In this document: positions 1-14,400 of the stretch, in pieces
Layout: each line of letters opens with the position of its first letter
Numbering within the stretch: position 1 is the first letter of the stretch
From: Ignelater luminosus
Taxonomy: Eukaryota; Arthropoda; Insecta; Coleoptera; Elateridae
DNA length: 64,000 bases
NCBI GenBank assembly: GCA_011009095.1
Contig: VTPC01090675.1
Coordinates: 478,131-542,130, forward strand
Reading direction: 5' to 3'
Translations under genes and position numbers: made by a program
The notes under the pieces: model-generated
What the model was told of the DNA's origin: nothing
The model's database searches: none
The model's input: the letters and a program-made list of their open reading frames with translations, nothing else

Positions 1-3000
1 CTTGTCCTAGAATTTCAGAAATAGTCCAACATCCACTTAGTTCTGAGTTCTCCAGATTCTTCGAAATTTTAGTTTACTCAGAAAATGACACATTAAATTA
101 AATGAGAATCTCAAAAGTACTACAGTTCTCATTCATCAGTACAGAAACATGCAGAGGAGTAGTCAAAACCTTCAACTTTCAGGAGTATCTAAAAAACAAG
201 AAATTCTAAATGAAACTTTGACAACTGTATCTGGGAAATGATAGTCATAAGGACATGCTAAGTTTAAATGAAACTAAACTCAGTTTTGATTCCAGAATCT
301 GTTGTATGAGTACCTACTTCTGCTCATTTCTGAGACACTCCATGTGAGTTATATATGTCCCAGGTCTTATGGGCAGAAACAAAATATTAGAAGTAAAAAA
401 AAGAAGATGTTTTTGGTTCCATTCATGAAAGATCACTTGCAGTAGGTTGAAGATTTTTCAACTATGTGTAGATTAATGAAGGCCTCAGAAAATGTAGTTG
501 TGAGTTCCTTAAAATGTGAATCTGCTAGAATAAAGACTTATAGAAATATTGATTTTTCTCTTAGTATTCTTATAAGTAGTTCTAAGCAATAAATGTAAAA
601 AGGGCTACTATATTAGACAAACTTTATTAAGTTAGGCATAAAGGCTGCCCGTCTTTATGTCATGATTTAGTCATTCTATCTACAGTCAAAAATATAAGAA
701 ACCTTTACGTGTAGAATGTAATTTTATTCGTCATCAGTAAGTTTGTTTAGATGGTATAATCGAGATTTGAATTTTTGTCTTTTTAATGGAAAGGTGAAGT
801 GTGTGTCTTTTCACTACCAAAAATACTCACCTATGTACTTGATGGGACCAGAATCCGGCTGCTGGTTGATAGAGATTATTATAGATCACCAACTACACAG
901 AATAAATTTTCCATTTTTGATTAGAAGGAGCCTAAATGAATAAGTACCTTCGAACGCTGCACACAAGAAGTAAAACTGACTGACTCAACTACTTATTGCT
1001 GTTTGCAGCGTTAGGCAATAACTGGCAGACGTACTTAAATTTAGAACAATACGATGCTTCAATACTGATTCTGTTATCAGGCAGTAATGCAGAAGATGAT
1101 AAATGTACCGAAGAATAATTTTTAGATCTTCATGAAGAATTGTATTTGACTTCTAGGTTTTTGTCTTAAGGTCTTCTTACTCTGCTTCTATTCTTAGGCG
1201 CTTGGAGTAGAAACATGCTCACTAAGTGTGCTTTACTAATACGACTCAAGATATTCCTAAAACCGTATGTATTCGTAATCTTGAGTAAGAAGGCATCTTT
1301 TTGAGTTTCTTAGAGGTGTAGTCGAGTAGACCGCTTTCTTCAAGCAGCACATTTGATCACTTGACCGCACGATGGGAAAATCGATTCTTCCCGCAACAAG
1401 GGTATGAAAAAGATAGACTTGTCCTTTGTGTCATTAAATTAAATATTTTTTGGGAAAGTTAACTTTTTGTTCTAACCTAGTGCAAACTTTTTATAATGCT
1501 GTATCTTGAGTAAGAAGATTTTTGTCTATCATCAATGAAAGGAATTGTCTAACAGTTATTTTGTCTTTGTCTACTTCTCCCAAGGTTCTTAAAGTATCAA
1601 TTCTTTGGTGTTCTTTTCTCTCCAAAGAAATAGTAGCTTTTAAGTTCTCTTACGTGCTTATCCTTTGCTGATACGTACTTTTTACTTTTCTTATCTATTT
1701 TTCTAAATGTCTTAGCTTAAGACGTTCAGGTACATAGTGGTAACTAGTACGGTAGATCAGTTGATTAAAAGAAAAGAAGTTATAATCCAGCACCAACAGT
1801 AGTAAGAGCTCTTTTGAATGCTGCTAATACAAGTACACGTGTCACATATAATCAGTTAGGTTCAAGAGTTTGTTATTTTTAATATTCATACGTCATTGGG
1901 CTGCATTGTTATTTTCCTACGCGATAAGGTATAAATAAATTAAATAAATCGCAAACACCAAGCACTATGCTCTAACAGTTAGGTTACATAAATGTTGAGC
2001 TAAACAGTGTACTCCTGTTTCAGCTATAGCCATTGTTAATTATTAAAAGAAAATAGGAAAGTGATATATGATTTCTAAATATTTTATACTGTTCAAGTGC
2101 AACTTGACGGATTTTAAACCAAATTTAAGAAAGTTTAACAAGCAAACCCTTGTCCTTTTACTCCCATGTTTGGTTGAATAGAGTTACCTTTTATAATAAA
2201 ATGCCAGAACATGGATAATAATTATAAAACGGTGATTTCTACTTAAAAAATGCAGTTCGTTGTAGGTTAATTATACAAAAAAAAGTAAAACGTTTAGTCA
2301 ATCTTAACTAAAACTGCATTTAATTCTTTAACAATGGAAAAATTCATCCGTGTACTAGAGATGAAATGACGTGATCATAGGCTGACCTCGTAAATCTTGA
2401 AGGTCCTGGGCGGGTTCAGAACAAGTGCTATCCAGATAACCTTCTTGCTCCACACTCACTCATTCTTATGCAGACGTTTTGGGATCTGTCACAAGTTCAG
2501 CCTCATGTTTTATTAAAATTTATTACGGAATTCATCTGGTTGACTAAAGCCAAATATAAACTCTAATATTCTGAAATGAAAACAAAAAAAGTATTTTTAT
2601 ATCAAACGTGTGGTAGCGTCTCAACTCTGTAATCTAAATCCTCAGATGAAAGTTATTGATATATTTTAATTAAATTGTGTGTGCGAAAAGTATACCCACG
2701 TGTTTATATCCCAACAGGTTTTTTATTTAAAGCGTATACATTAAAGACAGATCGAGGTGGTCCAGAGAAATAAATTAAAAAGTTCATTTTATTCCTTTTA
2801 TAAGTTAGGATGTACTTGAATCTAGTGCTCAAATTTAAGTAATAAATCAATAATATCTGACATTTATTTCTCACTTTAGCCAGTATGACCAGTTCTGTAT
2901 TGAAAGTTCAAGTCGCGGTTGGATATCAAAAAAATTTAAAAAAGGTTTATTCTTTCAGATTGAGATCAAGACACTAATAGATTATCAAACGTCTAAAACT

Positions 3001-4100
3001 CATGCATCGCAGTTTTTACTTATTTTCTACTTTGTAGGATTAATTTTTCCAATCATGCAAAAATACTTGTTCTAGATATATCTGTTTTGGTTTTCTGAAG
3101 TTATACACACTTAGTATGTATTTATTTAAATTTATTTTTTTGTGAAAAATACCAGGACAAAAGTAAAACGCAGCTATAAAGCCATTAAGTTAAAGGAAAT
3201 TCTGTATCTTAACCTAATCTGGAAAAAAATTCTAATGAATATTCAAATATGAGTTTTGGAGTTTCTCAAACAAGGTATCTTCATCTGTTGTTAACTTTTA
3301 CAGTTATTTGAAACAGAAGGTTATGACTATACACAGACTACGCAGGTAATAAATATGTGAGACATGTATCTTAAAGCATATAAATTTAATCTTTCTGATT
3401 TCCAGTTTGTTTTAATTTTAATATTGGGTAGTTTCGATAGAAACTAAAAGTAATTCAGAGGTCATCTCGTATATAAGAGCACTTCGCGACCCTTATTTAT
3501 GGCTTCTTTGCAAGAATGTTATTGACACTTTTTGATATGATATACACGCTTGGAACAAAATTTATTATTATGACTAAGCTGCTTGTTTTTTTATCCAAGA
3601 AAATTTCTGAAACTAAAATTTTGATCTAGAAACTTGTGAATGCTATAAAACTTCGAACATTTTATTGTACAAAAAAATTTATCAAAAAGGTCTGTGTGCC
3701 ACAATATGCAATATCCGCAGTATTTCCTATCCCAACGAAGTTGTGAAATGTTAGTATGAGTTGTGCTTCCTCTTTCCCTAACTTTTCTCCCTGTCCACCC
3801 AGAAGATATTAGTTTTTTTGCCGCCTGCTGGTCACTGCTGCGCCTGCTGGTGCCCCTTGTGTTTCAGAGAAATTCATCTTTTCGCTTGTATTTTCTAGCA
3901 GGAATGGATTTCATTTTTATGCTGAGCTTACAAATTAAATTGCTGAGACAAGGTACAATATTTCAGCATGTAAATTCAAAAATGAAACACGTAAGACAAC
4001 TCAAGAAAAAATAGTACTAAGACATTTTCGTGTTCTTTTTTCTTTCTGTACGCTGTCAGCTACATTATAAGAAAATAAATATGACAATATCCAAATAGTT
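1..4100. other. AT-rich non-coding stretch, no gene seen
   Basis: Both strands hold only short chance reading frames (none above about 83 residues) without recognisable motifs, and stop codons are frequent in every frame. The composition is uniformly AT-rich with many homopolymer A and T runs. I see no tRNA, rRNA or transposon termini. The 83-residue frame near 3763-4014 contains a CTGCTGGT-type duplication but resembles no family I know. I call this intergenic or intronic DNA. Confidence 0.6.
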
Positions 4101-4350
4101 GTAGAAGAGTAGAAACCGCCCATGGTCCGGGGTTCGAAGCGCACCACTCGCGAGCCCGCCATTCGGCAGCGATAAATCATGGGTTACCACATTGTAGCCC
4201 GGTAAATCATGCGGGGCTGTCGGGCGCGGGGCGGGAGACCCAGCGTGAAATGAAACCCATTCATCTCTGTCAGACTAGAGCCTCTCTCTCGCGCGGACTC
4301 CTTTACAGGCTCTGTGTACTTGACGAATAAATGTTTGTACTTGTAGGATA
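4101..4350. other. GC-rich island with a tRNA B-box-like motif
   Basis: This block is sharply richer in G+C and CpG than its surroundings. GGTTCGAAGC at 4131-4140 fits the internal RNA polymerase III B box (GGTTCGANNC), and TAAATCATG occurs twice (about 4170 and 4203). I could not find a convincing A box at the usual 30-45 bp upstream, nor a tRNA cloverleaf. It could be a decayed tRNA-derived SINE or a decayed GC-rich DNA-transposon end. The minus-strand frame across it shows no known domain. Confidence 0.3.
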
Positions 4351-5285
4351 ATAGCCTGAAGTACCGTTTTCCATATTTCTTTCTAATTAGCGTAATCACA
4401 AACGAGGGGGGTGATTACATTATGTAGCCTATTAGATTATGTATTTATCCAATTCGGGTATTTTATTTGACTGGTACATTTGGAATTTCTAAAAGAAATG
4501 TAAATTAAACTAGAAGTAGTTCCAGTGCAAAATTACTTTGAGAGCAATTTGATACAGCTGCATGGATCAGTTAATTAACTTTTATCAAATGATGCGTAAG
4601 GTTTCCACATCGACAATTCGGATATGTAAAAGCTCAGTAAACTAGAACAATATTTTTATTACATTTACTTAATTAATGGCACATCATTACCATTTCGTGC
4701 TTGCAATACGAATAGGTAAAATTGGAAAAGATTCAATTTAAAAAATTATAGTTTGCTATAATTAGTAATTATTGTGGAATCCAAACATACATTGTCTAGT
4801 GTAAGATGCACCTCAGATTACCTGTTCGTAGCGAGAGAACATGCGCAGAATCGTGCAAGACTCGATGTTTCCAGAGATAAAAATACTAAGCAATAATGAC
4901 AATTTAATATTAATATTGTCTGTGTGATTTATTGGCGGCATTTAATGAGCAAGCTACGTTATTTATAAGGTTGATTTTTGTTGTCTTAAGATCTGATTTT
5001 AGGTGCGATTGCCATTGCTGTGAATGTGAACGCTGGGAATCGTTTTTTTTTTCTTTCCTTTTTGCATAACTCAACCTTAGCAATAAGTACTTTATGAGGT
5101 ACTGGTGTTTTAACGCAGTAATTTTATTGGTCACTGTTAGGCAAATAGCGCTCGCCTACTTCGTTCCTTTCAATTATCCGGCTATTGAAGTGGATGAGTG
5201 TGTCTACTTGAAGATGAATACTGTATAGGAAGCTATATAGCGTGTTTTCGGCCAATTTCTCAGCTTACACATAAATAACCAAACA

Positions 5286-5400
5286 CAAACATGAGCGCAC
5301 ACGTCTTGGTGCACGTGCGGAGATCCTAGTTCGATCCTGGGTCGTATTAATGCGCAGCCACGTCGGAGACGACAGCTAGGCAGCCATGTTTCAAAGTGAA
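5286..5400 (+). repeat. possible decayed tRNA/SINE remnant
   Basis: AGTTCGATCCTGG at 5328-5340 matches the B box/T-loop of tRNA genes well. The preceding GC-rich stretch contains TGGTGCACGTGCGG (about 5308-5321), which is A-box-like but lies far too close to the B box for an intact gene. I infer a rearranged or 5'-truncated tRNA-derived sequence, not a working tRNA. No paired acceptor stem was found. Confidence 0.25.
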
Positions 5401-8400
5401 CGATGTTCGGACTTAGCCCAAGTTTGTGCAACTTTGGAGCCCCACTAAAGAAAGAAGGATTTATGAGAGGTTTTTTTCTTATTTGAGCCTGCTTTAGCGC
5501 TTCTTTGCTTCCATACTTCGATTTGTCTTCTTTTTGTCGTTTAGCATTAAATAATGATTTACGTGAGAGTTGAGAGAAGGAATCTTTTTGATCTTCTACG
5601 TGATGCTGAAATGATAACTTTGTTGATATTCAAACGACATTTTTATTTATATTTCTTTTGAGATATTTGTTCGTGTTTAAGTGTAATAATATTTTGCGAA
5701 GAGCAATTCTATTTTAAAATCTTAATAAAATTTTATAAGTACAGGACGTTGCGCTCGCAACACTTATATTCATTCTACTGCAGTGGGCTTTCGTTGTGTC
5801 TAAAAAGTAGATTGGATAAAGAAGTAAAAATAGGTAATGTCCCTAACGATGGAAATAACTCTTTTTTCTAAAAATAGTTTTTATTTACCAAAGGAGCACG
5901 TTGTTTTATTTGTTTATAGCTTTAGTCTAATTAAATCTAGAGCTAATTAAAAAAAAAAGTCACATTTAAATAAGTGCTATTGCTCGCAGCACAGTTCAAT
6001 AGTTAATTCAAACAATCATTCAAAAACCGAAACAATTGCGCAAATACGAATTTAATTAAATATTAATGAAAACAGGAAATTTACTTTAAAACCATCGAAT
6101 AAATATTTAGATATGAAATGCTGCTCTTCTACTATACGAGGTGTCATTAAGAAGAAATACACATACACACACAGCGCAGCCACCTTGTTGTTTTGACCCT
6201 TTGACAGCAAAAAGAAAGGTTGCAATGTGCAATCTAAAGCAAGAAATTATAAAATTAAAGATAAAATTGAAGAGCATGCAATAAAAGATGTAGTCTCACT
6301 CATTTCATATTAGGAACACTCATCAGATTATTATAATCTCAACCACATATTGAAGACTTTTTGTCGAAAAACTTGTAAGACATTCCCAAAATTTTCTAAA
6401 AGAACCAATCTCGCAACATACTTTTCCCGATCAAAACGGTTTGAATTTTGCTTTACTTGAATCTTGTCATTATTTTGATTTTATTTGCGGCGTAGTAACG
6501 TAGTTCCACTGCTCTAGCAAAGCGTTTGACGGCTTCCGACAGCAACAATTCTACTTGAGTATTCACTAGGTTTGCATTTGCAAAAGTTTCTTTGGATGTT
6601 CTTCAAGGTGTATTGGAGATGAAATAGAATGATGTTGCTCTGCACTCATGTCTATCTTTAGAATGATATTCTGTCCTAACTGTCTCTAGATATAGTACTT
6701 TGTTTTTTTCCTTTATATTTGGTCATCATATCTGCTTCACCAAACCTGATATGTCAATGTACAATCAATTCTTCAGAAGTGTAGAATATAGATTACAACC
6801 TTTTTCTCCATCCTTCCGTAGACGTAAATTTGGAATTTTCAGTAGTTGATACGTAATTAGGGTGTGTAGTAATTCTGTACTATTATATATTCAGTATGAT
6901 AGAAGGGAATCATTCGAAAACACCCGAATCGTTGGCTCAAAGCCTAGACTTAAACTAAGGAAAAACAACTCAAAACATTCCTCACCAATACTGCCTTTCT
7001 CATGATGAAGAATTATTGCCGTCCAACGGTTTTCTCGTATATACATAGTTATATCAACGCCCTCCCCTTTTAGTCACTGAGAATTCAGGAAGCAACTTAA
7101 TGTTAAAGGTGAGGAGATCAGTTTCTGCTTTTTTTCTTTCTCTTTACAGGGCTGTAAATAACCAATCGGCTTTAGCTATTTAAGATTCGAGTGCAGTATT
7201 ACAAGGTTTCTATGCATTTTTGCAATAAAGCTATTGCTGAAATCAACATCGAATCAGATTAAAGAAAGCAGAGGAAATTTTCCTAACTAAGCTCAAGACC
7301 ATTTTGGGCACTAAATGTATTTGTAGTATATAATATTCATGAATCTTTCCCAAAAGGTAGAAAATGTAACACAAAGAATTTATCCAGTCTACCGTTTTCC
7401 AGACTCCTTAGAAACCCAATCAAGTTCTTTTAAAATGGAATACTAACATGAACCAAAAGCAAGGTGCGTACTGGCTGGTTGATTGTGGCAGTTTCCGACA
7501 GAGTTCTATGTTGTCGCTGCTGTCAGAACAGAAAACTGTCTACATTGAGAAGTGACTTAGCCAACCAAACCTGTAATCAATCATGCCCGTCTTTGATAGT
7601 CTAAATACTGCCATCGTGGAAAAGCGAGGAAACGAATAGAAAACTCTGGAATACAATAGATTTTAAAAAATGTTCTGGTTTACAATTTGAAAGAAATTTT
7701 ATTGTCTGAAAACTATGTCAAGTTTAAGCTTTACTCTTCACAGTTCAGATTTTGCTGTCCTCTTTGTCCTCTAAACGTTGGCAGTATGATGAATTTTAAT
7801 AACGATGTGTTAGAAATGCCTACAAATCGATATTGGGCACTGGTGAAAGTAATTAGCCTAAATCTAAATCCAAAGACATCAGATAATCAGAAATGCTATG
7901 AACACATTTAAATACTGCTTGTGAGGTCAAACTTGAATCTTTCAACAGGCAAGATAGCAGAAAGCTATTAATACAAATCAAGTTACCATTATCAGTGCTA
8001 CGATCCGGCTGTTCATTCCCAAAACAAAATATAAATGTTCAAAAAATCGTTTTATCTAAACCTGACCACAAGACCTTCTTTCAAGATGGCCTCCGATTTC
8101 TTCTTCCAGTTCCAGTTCTTCTTCTCGTTAGACGAGTATCAAGAAGATGTTTTGCGAATTAGAATATCTGTATGATGTAATTGTGCCATACATCGTTTCT
8201 GTAGAAAGTTTCTAGATTCTTTCAAACACCAAAAGCCTCAAATCCACAGAAAAAAGCGAATTGAGTAAAAAAACATAGTGACAGTTTCAAAATGTTAACT
8301 ATAGAAATTTCATACATTAGATCTCCTAGGAAACTGAAGTCTGAACTGCAAATTGTACCTCTTGAACGGATTTAAAGATTCGTATAACCAGTACAACTGA

Positions 8401-11400
8401 TTTTTTTTATCTGCCTTTATAATCTTATAGGGACGTCCTTTTTAATGCAGAGGACTACTAAAATACTATTTCTGGTTTGTAAGTGACACATTTTACTCTT
8501 TAACCGAAGAACCTCTTGAAAGCTTGTGTATTTATTCTTCTCTATTTATTATTATTCTTTGTTGATCATTTTTCTCCAATTACCTGGAGCTGCTTTTGAA
8601 GTTGAAAATTGTTGTCCTTTCATCTTTTGCTCAAAAATGTAGATAGAGACTCAAGAAATAGTTTTTTGTATTCTCCCGAAATCACTTTTCAAACTTTCAG
8701 GATGCCTTATCTAATCAGTCTTTCTGTTCTTCTTTATTTTTGTTAGAATAACTGTCCTAGGCTAGATATTGCGGAAAAGACTATTTACAATAGGTTGTTT
8801 TAATGTAATAACGTAATAAAGATTATTTTCTGTATGAAGAGCGTAAACTGTGTCTGGATTGAGTTTCTGCCCAAAAGATTTTGGGATATATAGATATACT
8901 GAACTTTGAAAGTCGTTTGCTACTCCAAGGCAAACCAACAAGTTACACCTTGCCCAACGATATTTTCCTAAGTAAAGTGTCTTTAGACATTTATGGTAGT
9001 TCAGAAACGTTAAACCCTAAGTTATCTTTAGCCCCATGTTCGTGTCTATTGAACCTGCATAGCAGTAGGGAAGGAATTGGTAACTGCAGTAAAATACATG
9101 ACATTAAATGAAAATGAAAACTGCTCTTGAATTAAATAGCTTTTGCTGGTTAGATTTCAGTCGTGCGAAAAAACTACAGTATAAAACGAGCTTTAAGGCT
9201 TCGCGTTGGGGATTAGTGGACTCCTCAACTCCTGGAAAGATCACATATGAACAGTTCATTCAGTGCAAAAAAATTCTTCAAAGGCTCAATAGATAGAAGA
9301 ATTGGGATCCTCTTATCTGATTGGTATTAGACGCTTCTAGAAATTGATTGAGGTTAGCGGATGGGTATCGAATTAACTTTACTTTTTTACTTATGGGTAT
9401 TGCACTCTAAACCATTTTGAACATAAATGGGAGTTACCCTACTCAAAATATCTGCATACACTGTTTTTTTCGTTTCTTACTACTATCGTAGTAAAAAGTC
9501 CTGACCCCTCACTATGAAAGCTTATATTTCAAAATAGGTTCTGAAAAACCGATTTTGCATTCAAGAATTAATTAATAAAAGAGTATTCATTGGGAAAAAA
9601 CAAATAATTGCTACAGTTTAATTTAGTTATCCTACTATTTGGTTAGTTAATAATAAAATTATAATGAAAAATCATGCTCCTCTGCAATTCACTTATTTTT
9701 GCAGATATATTTAAAAAGTTCTTACTACTTGCTATAAAAGAAAACAGTGAAATTCATACATTCTAACCACAAATTTAAAAAATTTAAAAGCGTATTCTTG
9801 TAGTAGTAGCCTACGACAATCCGAAACTTCTTTGTTGTGTTTGTCGATGATTTTGCGAGTAATGATGAAATAGACAATTCAGAATAACTATTTGTTTATT
9901 ACAAAGATACATGAAAATGTGTTGTTTATATTATACTATACAGTCCCTGGTGTATCCTGCCTTGACTTGGATGAACGCCACAGCCCACACCATTTAAGCC
10001 CCATATTTGAGTTTTAACTATAGTAGACAAAAATGAAAATAATTCCACATACGAAAAAGCTTTAAAACTGTTCATTTCTTTAACAAATTCTTCCGTAACT
10101 TATTAATGAAGGCCCGCAGAAAGTTTAGATTCACCACCGTTTACTACCCGCAAGTCGAGGTTGAAGAACCCGCTTGAGTGTTTTCAGTAGTTAGTTAGTT
10201 CAGTGGTTGGTTACAATGGATTCAAGTACCAGTATGCACCTGTCGGTGCAAACGTTATTATTATTGCGGTTGTCGATAGCTTCAAATTGTCGTACAATGT
10301 ACAGTAGTATTTTCTTTGCTGCTAACAAAGGCTGTCTGAAAACGGTAGTAGTGCTTTCGGAAAAGTGAACAAGAATATTTAGTATAAGTACCATGTTGCA
10401 TTCTTTGACAACGAAAACAGTGATGAACACGTTTCTTTCTTCGAGGACTAGAATCATTAAAAAAGATTGATAACAGATCATCTTCAGCTACAGACAGAAG
10501 AACGTTGTGAGTCCACTTTCCAAAACAAACTGCTACAACATCTTCAGAAAGGTAGGACGTTTCAGAAATAAGAGTAGAAGCATTGACAGAATCAATAAAG
10601 CCTTACAATGAATTATGAAACAATCGATTTAAATTACACAGGAGTGAACTCATTACGCAAGCAATTGTAAAATCTTGTATGTAGGGGTAAGGTCGATAAA
10701 TCAAGTGGAAATGATTACTTGTATGGATCAGTATATTATGGTGCGATGAGTACTGAAAACTCCTGAACCTTTTCCGACTTGAAATAGCATAATAAAGCAG
10801 ACAATGCAGATGTTTGGAGAGAACTGAAAAGGTTCTTATAAATCTGTTATGTGGATATTATAGGTTAGTACTTGCAAACGGAAATTTAAGAAGTTTCAAT
10901 ACTGTACTGAATCCGTAGTAATTTTGAATAAACCTAAATGTCGTGTTCACTAATGTGCGACGGTACTAGTATAGATACTTAGGAATTAATAGAATCTGCC
11001 TACTGATTCACGTAATGAAAACTAATGAAAATGATTATTGATTCAGTTATCTTCTTTTTCTTTCTATTTGTCAATCATTATTTGGTAAACACTTCTTTAA
11101 TTATGTATTGAGAAGTTTTAGTTGTTTACAGTCTTGTATTTTTGTACATATTTTCCTGGCGTATTATATTACATCATAAAAAATGAAATAAAATAGACGA
11201 TGTAATACACCTGTATCACAAGAAAATATACCGGATGAGGATACGGATAGCGATATTTAACCGAAACACATAAAATCAAATCACTCGTCTTTACGGCACC
11301 ATAACAGCCCTCTTCTGTAACCTAAGATTTCAACCTCGGAAGCTCGCGTGCGCCTCTAGTTTATGAAGTACTAAACTCAATTCCCGAGATCGTTGGAGAG

Positions 11401-14400
11401 AGAGCACATCACTTGCTACGGTACGGACGCAGACAAAAACGGAGAGAGCTCCCACGGGCACGGTGTTCTCCGGCGAGTACAACAAGTGTGCCCTTAACAT
11501 AACTGTTACTATAAACATAATTTCAGCGTGAACACTTTTATTTCATTGTGCAAACTTAAAGGAGTTATCTAAAAATATTGATATATAATGGGAAATTTTA
11601 TAGATTTCTCCCCTATTTTCGTATTTTAATAAAGTGATTATTTATATTCATGGTGATAAAATCACAATAATGATAAAAGATAGGGAACACACTTAACTTC
11701 TCCGAATGTTGATTTCAAAATTTCTTTCTAGGCAGCGACTTGAAATACTAATGTTTAGGAGGCAGTTGAAGCATTTTCAGTCGTGTGAGATAGAAAAATA
11801 CTTTTATATAATTAATGAAGAATTTATTAATATATAATTTAACTATTATTAGTAACTAAAGAAATCAAAACTTAAAAGATTAGGTATTAATAAAATAACT
11901 ACGTCTATATATTAGTGATCAATAACACCAAAGAATAAACAAAATCTAAAAATATAAGGAGAGTAATGTATTTCAAGCAACCGGATCTCTCGACGCATAA
12001 TATGGAGGCGATAAATATTTATTGCAAGGAAATACTGGTAAAAGAATCACCTGGATTGCAGTCCACGTTATTTACTATAATATATCGTTTACGTATAGTA
12101 CGCTAGAACTGTATTAAAAGCAAAACCTTTCTATTTCTAAAAAGACGGAGCAGCTACATTTTGCAAGACGTAAACAATTAAACAAATGATTAAAACGAAA
12201 CTATTGGTTATAAAATTGCACTCTTGTTTAGCGATTGATTTATCTACGTACTTGAGTTTGATGTTTATGTATTGAAAGTTTCCATTCAGCTTCTTACTAG
12301 ATTAATTAGAAGTGGCGGGCTTCTGATTCTGCTTGAGATTGCCATTCAGACTTATACTGGGTTTGTTAGAATGCTTAGCTTTTGCTTTAAGTTTCTTACT
12401 TCCAGATATGAATGAATTATAGGGACTTAGGTTACTTTTATTTATTTATTTGAATCTCTCGAGACAGATAGAAAGTAGATGTCACCCCAAAGAGTGTATT
12501 TAGTCATCTAATGATCAGCCTAATTGCCTTTTGGTGGTTTGTTTTATTTTGATATTTAACTAGTATTTACCTTCAAACCACTTTCTCTACTATAGTTGAG
12601 TTCTTTTGCCAATCTTCATTTATATGCACATCTGAAAAGGGCTAATTTTTCAGCCCTTTGTAAATATCTTTTTAACTTGATCGTATACCAATACAATATT
12701 AGAAGGGAAAAACAGAAATGGTATCATATTGCAGTTACCAAAATTTTCAATTTATAGAATTAAAGCTACAACTAAGGTAAACTATATAAAAACTAGAAAC
12801 AAAAAGCAAAAACTTAAAATGTACATTCGCTCATGTGTACCTAAATGAGTTTTTTCTAATTCGTCCAAGAAACACCGTGGTGATTTTGCCTGCGCAAATA
12901 AGAAGTAGTCTTGCCGAAGATCCTTTTGACCAGAGAGTTTTATTCAAACTGATAAATTTAGATAGTTCTTCCATCTACTGTTTACCAAATAATATGACCA
13001 ACACGAAATTCGCTAAAGACATAACAGAATTGTTATCTATTTGAAGATTGTTGTAAGACTGTATTTTCCTCCGAGGATTATACTAATCAGTGTATAGGTT
13101 TTAGCACAATCAAGATTAGTGGAATTTTATTTTTTTGGTTTGTGATTGCAAACAATTCCTCCTCAATCTTTGTCTTGACTCTGATCTTCTCAATTCTTTC
13201 TCGGTAAGACACTACAACCGCCGTGAAAATCGTCTGAAGATTTTTTTTCTTCAAACATAAACACAGTATTTCTCCTTAATTCCTAGCAAGTATCAAATTT
13301 GGTCTACTTGATCTTTGTTGTATATTCTCAACTGCATACCTGCTCAGATAGAACTGTTATGAGGAACTTTAGCTCAAAGTAATGTCTACAGGAAAATGCT
13401 CATTTTGAAATATGGATAATTTCGATTCAGTATAATTGATACTTCATTCATAATACAGAAACTTCTCTTGATTTTACTGCGAAAGTGTTTATTTTAATTT
13501 TCACTCTAACTGCTTTTACAATTTCGTTGCTTTCTAATGCACTCTAGTACTCCCTTTTCCTGAATGAAACGTTTAATCAACGCCGATTCAGAGCAGCGAC
13601 TCATCGCAGACGTTTCATCATTGGCAGTTCATCGCCGCTCCTGCCATTTAATTCTTGAAAGTAACAAAGCTACTTCGATTAATGAAACGCTGTAGCGTAG
13701 GTTATGTTACGTTAAGTTAGGTTACGACTTAGAATTTATATTCTAAATAGATAAATCGTGAAGAATATCTTTTTCCTCATTTGGGATTAAAAGTGCAAAG
13801 CTGCCGTTGCAATTAATTGAAATTACACTCACTAGATTCTAACTACGGTTTACTTTTAAATTTAATAAATTAAAATTAGAGTAGAAAAAAATCGTTGGAA
13901 TGGCGGGCGCTTCTAGAAATCAGAATGCCAGTCTGATCTCTTTCTAATTAGTAGGCAAACAAAACGAAATGGCGATGAATAAAATTATTCTAGACAGTTC
14001 TCTTTATAGTATGAAAAGTCTAAGAAATCTTGATCGGTTTTCTGTTGCATTAGAACTATCATGTCTTTAATTAAAGTGTTTGCAAGAGGCTGCTGTGATC
14101 ATCCATGCTTTGAATCCATAGAGCAGGGATGAACAAACTCGACCCTCGCGGTCGATTTGGTCCATATAAGCGTGTTCGTATATTTCACAACTAGAACGTC
14201 AAACCTAAATTGTCTGATTAGATCTCTGCTTGAGAATTAGTCTTTACTACTAGATTTACGTTGGCCAATTTGGCACCGGAAGCAAGTTTGGCTTTGATAC
14301 ATATTATCAATGTTTAAATTTTCCACCTTTGCTGTTTATGTTTCTAGATGGTATTTGGAAGAGTAGAACAACCTAGGTAATTAAGTGTTCTGATCAACTC

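Noticed and set aside
3763-4014. 83-residue plus-strand frame with a hydrophobic start
   Set aside because: No domain or conserved pattern; hydrophobicity follows from T-rich codons.
5328-5340. Functional tRNA gene at the B-box-like AGTTCGATCCTGG
   Set aside because: The candidate A box is too close and no acceptor or anticodon stem can be formed.
13690-13730. GTTACGTTAAGTTAGGTTAC, telomere-like
   Set aside because: Too short and irregular for a TTAGG array.
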